Both the position numbers and the translations under genes were made by a program. This document shows, piece after piece, positions 59,328 through 64,000 of a stretch of DNA of 64,000 nt. Every line of letters begins with the position of its first letter. Within the stretch, counting starts at the first letter, position 1. Where the stretch lies: contig NZ_SZQL01000001.1 in assembly GCF_005233845.1 (NCBI RefSeq), positions 1-64,000 of the forward strand, given 5' to 3'. The stretch comes from Ilyomonas limi. Lineage in GTDB: Bacteria; Bacteroidota; Bacteroidia; Chitinophagales; Chitinophagaceae. Below the pieces are notes generated by a model, which had not been told where the DNA came from, did no database searches, and was given only the letters and a program-made list of their open reading frames with translations.

Positions 59328-59412
59328 TTTCACCGCGGAGAATAAGAGTGAATAGAAGTTTCGCAGAGCAAATACAATCTCTGCGAAACCTTCGCTCTTA
59401 GCCTTTTGAGGT
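59328..59412. repeat. Interspersed palindromic repeat (ACCGCAGAG type), copy 2
   Basis: GTTTCGCAGAG (59358-59368) pairs exactly with CTCTGCGAAAC (59379-59389); the outer parts TCACCGCGGAG and AAGAGTGAA / TTCGCTCTT extend the palindrome imperfectly. It resembles the copy at 19865-19955. Confidence 0.55.
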
Positions 59413-59418
59413 AAACAA

Positions 59419-61233
59419 CTATTGCTGCTGTTTTGCCTTCTCTTCATAAAAATGCTGCAACACATAAAAGGCTTTCTTCTTTTGCCCGGTTTCACTTATC
59501 AAGCCTTTACGGTTCCAGTACATCTGGTAAGTTGGATTTATTCTTTTAGGTGAACGAAAATCAACCAGGATCCACGGCGTCATACCACGCAAGCCATCTA
59601 TTTTACTGATGAGCGGTAACTGATTTTGGTAAAAAGATGCCTGAAACTCTTCAGAAAAGCGTACCGTAGAATCGGCATGAAAACCGCCTAATGCACCGGC
59701 GCCTAACTCGGTAATAATAACTGGTTTATTATAGGCAACCTGGAAGTTGAACTTGCCAATTTCCCAGGGCATTTCCTTACTGTACCATCCATAATATTCA
59801 TTAAAGCTGACAACATCCAGCTTGTTGCCTAAAGGGTCATTTACATTGATGGTATTGTTGGTTGCACCGCTCGTAAGCAATGCTGCCGAAACCAAGCGTG
59901 TGCTGTCGGTTGCATGCACATAATCAGCCAAACCTTCCATGAATTTTTCGCGGTCGCTGTTGTTGGGCGTTTCATTGCCAATACTCCAGATGATAACACT
60001 GGCGCGGTTTTTATCGCGTGTTATCAATTCCGAAAGCTGGTGTTGTGCGTTGTTGTACGTGTCTGGGTTTGTCCAGTCAATTGTCCAATAAACCGGAACT
60101 TCTTCCCACAGCAGCAAGCCAATACTATCGGCAATGCGGCTCATGTTTTCATTGTGGGGATAATGTGCCAGACGAGCAAAATTGCAGTTTAACTCTTTTG
60201 CCCAATGCAAGAGCATTTGCAGGTCGCTGTTGCTACGTGGCCTGCCCGGAATCAACGGATTTTCTGCATGGATACATATCCCGCGCAGGAAGATGGATTT
60301 GCCGTTAAGTAGAATATTTTTACCACTCACTTCAATAGTGCGAAAACCAATTTTATCCGTTACGGTATCGCTTGCTGTGGCAATAATTACATCGTATAAT
60401 CTGGGATTTTCAGGCTGCCAGTAAGAGAGCTTTTTTATGGGTAAATGAATAAATGCTTTGCCATTATTATCTGTTGTAACAGTTGTTTGCAAGCTGGCTT
60501 CGGGTATGTTGATGCGAATGTTTTGCGAAGCAGCAGAATCGCTTAGTTGCACATAGCCGGTGATGGTTTTTAAATCACCTTTGGCAAGCTGCATTTTATA
60601 ATCCTTAATATAGGTTGAAGGTAATTCTGCCAACACTACATCTCGCGTAATTCCACCGTAATTCCACCAGTCAAAATTATCGGTGGGCACGGCTTCTTTT
60701 TTGCGGATATTATCTACTTTGATAACAATAGAATTGTTGCCGTTTTTGAGCAAGCTCGTTACATCAAACTCAAACGGCGTAAAGCCGCCAATATGTGTGC
60801 CTGCTTTCTTGCCATTTACCGAAACATAGGATTCATAATTTATGGCACCAAAGCGTAAGATGTATTTTTTGCCTCCTTGTGGCTGTATATAAAAATTGCG
60901 CTGATACCATATAGTGCCTTCGTAAAACAGCAGCTCATTACTTTGTGAATTCCAATCGCCGGGCACTACTAAGGTGGGCGATCTTTCAAAGTCATATTCT
61001 ACCAGTTCACCGGGTTGTTGCTGTTGTTTGTTTTCAAAAAAACCTGTTAATCCATGCTCATCGGCAGTAGCACCCTGAAAGCCACGAAACCCGGTTGCAA
61101 AAGGATCTATGATGTAATGCCAGCGACCATCGAGGCTGACAGTTTTGCGTGCATTGATGTTTTGAATAAGCCCTGTTTGTGCCTGGACATGCTGAAGTAA
61201 CAGAACAAAAAATAGCAGATAAATATATTTCAT
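59419..61233 (-). CDS. Secreted glycoside hydrolase family 2 enzyme (beta-glucuronidase-like)
   Basis: A 604-residue protein with a signal peptide (YIYLLFFVLLLQHVQAQ). The jelly-roll sugar-binding domain ('LDGRWHYIIDP', 'GTIWYQRNFYI', 'GGFTPFEFDVTSLL') precedes an Ig-like domain and a TIM barrel. The acid/base Glu lies in IIWSIGNETPNNSD near residue 412 and the nucleophile in PVIITELGAGALGG near 505; 'NFARLAHYPHNENM' near 352 is also typical. It should release beta-linked glucuronate, galactose or similar sugars from glycans. No susC/susD or other carbohydrate genes are next to it. Confidence 0.9.
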   Translation of the reverse strand: MKYIYLLFFVLLLQHVQAQTGLIQNINARKTVSLDGRWHYIIDPFATGFRGFQGATADEHGLTGFFENKQQQQPGELVEYDFERSPTLVVPGDWNSQSNELLFYEGTIWYQRNFYIQPQGGKKYILRFGAINYESYVSVNGKKAGTHIGGFTPFEFDVTSLLKNGNNSIVIKVDNIRKKEAVPTDNFDWWNYGGITRDVVLAELPSTYIKDYKMQLAKGDLKTITGYVQLSDSAASQNIRINIPEASLQTTVTTDNNGKAFIHLPIKKLSYWQPENPRLYDVIIATASDTVTDKIGFRTIEVSGKNILLNGKSIFLRGICIHAENPLIPGRPRSNSDLQMLLHWAKELNCNFARLAHYPHNENMSRIADSIGLLLWEEVPVYWTIDWTNPDTYNNAQHQLSELITRDKNRASVIIWSIGNETPNNSDREKFMEGLADYVHATDSTRLVSAALLTSGATNNTINVNDPLGNKLDVVSFNEYYGWYSKEMPWEIGKFNFQVAYNKPVIITELGAGALGGFHADSTVRFSEEFQASFYQNQLPLISKIDGLRGMTPWILVDFRSPKRINPTYQMYWNRKGLISETGQKKKAFYVLQHFYEEKAKQQQ

Positions 61234-61321
61234 GGTAGTAATGAGTTGGGGAGTAATAAGAGAACAAGTTTAATAGTTTTTTGTTAGAATAACTGAATGC
61301 GTTATCATGAGCGTTAAACAG

Positions 61322-61491
61322 CACGTCATTGCGAGCGGAGCGAAGCAATCCGTGGATGGTAGTACAATCAACATAATCTATTAATAGTGATTTACTAATT
61401 GATTGTATAAGTTATTGTAAAGTTTCAAATCAGCCATCAATAATGATTTACTGCTGAGCACGGATTGCTTCGCTCCGCTTGCAATGACGTG
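61322..61491. repeat. CGTCATTGCGAG inverted-repeat element, copy 2
   Basis: Arms of 33 bases at 61322-61354 and 61459-61491 are complementary except for one position. The left arm begins CACGTCATTGCGAGCGGAGC. The 104-base centre is AT-rich and has no open frame. It resembles a small non-autonomous element (MITE or REP type). It occupies most of the gap 61234-61637; the rest shows no gene. Confidence 0.75.
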
Positions 61492-61637
61492 TTGGTGTGT
61501 CTGATAATAACAAAATAGCTTTGCTCATTTTAATGATGCAAGTTTATTTCAGTATTAGTGCTAATGAAAGCAACAGCAACATTCATTTGCCAACTACAAA
61601 ATATTGCCGACATTTAGTGCATTAAATAATTAGTACT

Positions 61638-61952
61638 ATGGGATTTGATCAATACCATGAACCGGCGCACGATTTAAGCGAAGAAACAAGAACCAAAGCA
61701 CGTATGCTTGCTTCACTTACCGAAGAGGTGGAAGCCATCAACTGGTACGAGCAGCGCATTTCGGTTGAAAAAGATAAAACTGCTAAAGCCATTATGCAAA
61801 ATGCACAACAGGAAGAATTCAAGCATTTTGGAATGGACCTGGAATTCTTGCTGCGCAAAATGCCAAAGTGGAAAATAGTATTGCAGGATATTTTGTTTAA
61901 AGAAGGCGACATCGTACAACACGGCGAAAAAGCCGAAGACGACGCGGGATAA
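61638..61952 (+). CDS. Encapsulated-ferritin-like protein (EncFtn type)
   Basis: A 104-residue protein of the EncFtn/ferritin-like family. 'YHEPAHDLSEETR' at residues 6-18, 'ASLTEEVEAINWYEQR' at 25-40 and 'AQQEEFKHFGMDLEFLLRK' at 56-74 follow the family text; the iron ligands Glu32, Glu60 and His63 correspond to E32, E62 and H65 of the Rhodospirillum rubrum protein. Such proteins oxidise and store iron as ring-shaped decamers inside an encapsulin shell. Here no encapsulin gene is adjacent and the C-terminus (HGEKAEDDAG) lacks a recognisable cargo-loading tail. Confidence 0.78.
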   Translation: MGFDQYHEPAHDLSEETRTKARMLASLTEEVEAINWYEQRISVEKDKTAKAIMQNAQQEEFKHFGMDLEFLLRKMPKWKIVLQDILFKEGDIVQHGEKAEDDAG

Positions 61953-62138
61953 AACTTTGATAACACATATCTCACAAATGGTTCACCATTTTGTAAGTAG
62001 TGAGTTGTGAGTATAAAAGTTGTTTACCCGCAATTGGCAATTGTGTTAAGTCATGCAGGGGAAGTAAGTTATACAAAGATGCTTCATTCTGCTTAGTGCA
62101 GCTCTTTGTTCCTGAGCCTTTACGGTTCAATAAAAAAC

Positions 62139-63722
62139 ATGCTTATGAAGAATATATTCTCAGATGTTGTTACCAACAATCTGCGCAACGTTCTATTGCT
62201 GTTAATGGCCGGTGTATGTATGCAAAAAGCATATAGCCAGCCAAACAATTCCTATCAGCCGCCGGTATTTACCGATAGCCTCCGGATGCAAAAAATTGAA
62301 TCTACCTTTCCCATAATAGATAGTATATTTTATACATATGCAATGCAACATCATTATCCCGGCTTTACTTATGGCTTGGTGGTAGATGGGCGGTTGGTAC
62401 ACGCCGGTGCATTCGGTTATACCGATGTAGAAAAGAAAATGCCTGCGACTGTTCAATCGCTTTTTCGCATTGCTTCTATGACCAAAAGCTTTACAGCAAT
62501 GGCAATTTTAAAGCTGCGTGAGGAAGGAAAATTGCAGTTGGATGCCCCCGCATCCAAATACATTCCAGAGATGAAAAACCTGCATTATCTTACTGCCGAT
62601 GCATCGCCTATTACCATTAGGCAGCTACTCACGCATGCTGCCGGCTTCCCGGAAGATAATCCCTGGGGCGACCGTCAACTGCAAGACTCCGATGCCGAGT
62701 TGATGGCGCTTGTAAATAAAGGTATTTCCTTTTCCAATGTGCCGGGTATAGCTTACGAATACAGTAATCTTGGTTTTACATTATTGGGGCATATCGTATC
62801 CAAGGTGTCAGGTATGCCGTATGAGGAATACATTACTAAAAACATTTTGCAGCCGCTCGGAATGAACAATACAAAATGGGAATATACCAAAGTGCCGCCT
62901 CAGCAATTAGCACATGGCTACCGTTGGCTTAATGAGCAATGGATAGAACAACCTATGTTGCACGATGGTGCATACGGAGCAATGGGTGGATTAATTACTT
63001 CGATACAGGATTTTAGTAAATACATGGCACTGCATCAAACAGCCTATCCACCATCGAACAGTAAAGATAACGGACCTGTAAAAAGAAGTGATTTGCGCGA
63101 AATGCAACATCCCTGGAATGTCAGTACCTTATCTCCATTATATACTTATCCGAGTGGAAGAACATGCGCTACAGTAGCTGCTTATTGTTATGGCTTACGG
63201 TGGATGAGAGATTGCAATGACAGAGTATATGTAGGGCACAGCGGCGGGTTGCCGGGCTTTGGAAGCAACTGGCAGATTTTGCCGGAGTACGGCATTGGCA
63301 TTGTTTCTTTTGCCAACCTTACTTATGCAGGTACAAGCACAGCAAACCTGCAAGTGCTGGATACAATTATTACGTTGGCGCACTTGCAGCGGAGGCAATT
63401 GCCGCCTTCCCCTATTTTGCAAAAGCGACGGAATGAGCTGATGAAAATATTGCCTGGCTGGAACAATGCAGAGAGCAGTACCATTTTTGCCGGGAACTTT
63501 TTTATGGATTATCCATTAGATTCGTTGAAGAAAGAAGCTGCAACCATTTTTGCAGATGCCGGAAAGATTATAAAAGTGAATGATGTTGTTCCCCAAAATC
63601 AATTGCGCGGCATTTTCACTATGGAAGGTGAAAAAAAGAACATCGAAGTGACATTTACTTTAACACCCGAAAACCCGCCATTAATTCAGGAATACCATAT
63701 TAAAGCAGTGGAGAAAAAATGA
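62139..63722 (+). CDS. Serine hydrolase, class C beta-lactamase-like
   Basis: About 527 residues, exported. The signal segment 'VLLLLMAGVCMQKAYSQ' follows the start. The catalytic Ser is in IASMTKSF (SxxK), the Tyr in YEYSNLGF (YxN), and the third motif is HSGGLPGF. This penicillin-binding-protein fold includes esterases, D-aminopeptidases and peptidases besides lactamases; the substrate is not predictable. A C-terminal extension of about 100 residues after the catalytic domain is extra. Start ATG 62139 or 62145; an upstream TTG adds little. Confidence 0.88.
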   Translation: MLMKNIFSDVVTNNLRNVLLLLMAGVCMQKAYSQPNNSYQPPVFTDSLRMQKIESTFPIIDSIFYTYAMQHHYPGFTYGLVVDGRLVHAGAFGYTDVEKKMPATVQSLFRIASMTKSFTAMAILKLREEGKLQLDAPASKYIPEMKNLHYLTADASPITIRQLLTHAAGFPEDNPWGDRQLQDSDAELMALVNKGISFSNVPGIAYEYSNLGFTLLGHIVSKVSGMPYEEYITKNILQPLGMNNTKWEYTKVPPQQLAHGYRWLNEQWIEQPMLHDGAYGAMGGLITSIQDFSKYMALHQTAYPPSNSKDNGPVKRSDLREMQHPWNVSTLSPLYTYPSGRTCATVAAYCYGLRWMRDCNDRVYVGHSGGLPGFGSNWQILPEYGIGIVSFANLTYAGTSTANLQVLDTIITLAHLQRRQLPPSPILQKRRNELMKILPGWNNAESSTIFAGNFFMDYPLDSLKKEAATIFADAGKIIKVNDVVPQNQLRGIFTMEGEKKNIEVTFTLTPENPPLIQEYHIKAVEKK

Positions 63723-63842
63723 GCGGCTTTTTGAATTATATTCTCCTTAAAAAGAACGTAGTAACAGAAAATATTTCCCTTTGCATAACCACGAAGAGTA
63801 CATTTACGTTTAAATATAATAGAACCTTATATTAGTAGTAAT

Positions 63843-64000
63843 ATGAAAAAGATAGCAGCGCTTGCTTTTGTGTGTTTCCTTTTATTTTCTTTAAATGCGT
63901 GTAAGAAAAAAGATTCCACGCCTGTTACACCCACTCCACCTGTTACCACGGCTACCGAAGAAGATCTGCTGGCAGATTCTGTGTATTTGTACTCAAAAGA
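63843..64000 (+). CDS. Lipoprotein, N-terminal fragment (S41 peptidase-like)
   Basis: The frame opens at ATG 63843 and runs off the window. The signal MKKIAALAFVCFLLFSLNAC ends in a lipobox Cys (residue 20), followed by a KKKD and Pro/Thr-rich linker and then 'EEDLLADSVYLYSK'. That last phrase is how Bacteroidetes S41 (C-terminal processing) peptidase lipoproteins begin, with 'DSIYLYSKEIYFW' or similar next. Only 52 residues are visible, so the family call is tentative. Confidence 0.6.
   Translation, partial: MKKIAALAFVCFLLFSLNACKKKDSTPVTPTPPVTTATEEDLLADSVYLYSK

Noticed and set aside
1-64000. CRISPR arrays, rRNA genes and complete prophages
   Set aside because: No regularly spaced repeats with spacers, no rRNA sequence and no phage structural genes were seen.

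Overview
The window looks like a chromosomal segment of a Bacteroidetes bacterium, most likely of the Chitinophagaceae type. Several signs agree. Promoters match the Bacteroidetes -7 element TAnnTTTG, often a few bases before an ATG. Protein families are typical of the phylum: PIG-L deacetylase with a long C-terminal part, DUF4136 lipoprotein, GH3-like protein, MqnC of the futalosine menaquinone route, and an arginine operon with an N-acyl-ornithine carbamoyltransferase. Short palindromic repeats of kinds common in this phylum lie between and even inside genes. All calls come from reading the sequence; no database search was run.

Layout. Bases 1-1854 are the worn edge of a mobile element: an IS21-like terminus, two mobile-element genes and a broken HTH gene, next to a tRNA(CAU). 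From 1.9 to 12.5 kb come a HAD phosphatase, gltX-mutL, a PIG-L deacetylase with a tiny membrane protein, a Na+/H+ antiporter and secreted proteins. From 12.7 to 34 kb lie a degenerate histidine kinase with its LuxR-type regulator, asd behind an apparent transcription attenuator, hemN, a GH3-like gene, an ABC exporter, mqnC, recQ, exbD, chrA, nadD-feoA, ybeY-mnmG and others. Between nadA and an AT-rich orphan gene (35.28-35.66 kb) there is a cluster of DnaA-box-like sites that I propose as a replication-origin candidate; two parS-like palindromes lie within 5 kb of it.

From 38.9 to 49.7 kb nearly all genes run leftward as one arginine operon: an N-acylglutamate synthase candidate (GNAT), argG, argC, argD, argF', argB, argE and argH. 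The operon is preceded by a 20-codon leader whose end carries four Arg codons. It has been invaded repeatedly: a dead MazF-type toxin-antitoxin pair sits between argF' and argB, a glyoxalase-like gene and a four-helix-bundle gene sit between argE and argH, and CCCC/GGGG palindromes interrupt or border argH, argF', argC and argG.

The rest (50-64 kb) holds glnS, an Mrr-type nuclease next to a YoeB toxin-antitoxin pair, iscS-iscU-iscA, methylmalonyl-CoA epimerase, dnaN, gpmA, a family-2 glycoside hydrolase, an encapsulated-ferritin-like protein without a neighbouring shell gene, a class C beta-lactamase-like hydrolase and the start of a lipoprotein cut by the window edge. Two copies of a CGTCATTGCGAG inverted-repeat element lie at 58.6 and 61.4 kb.
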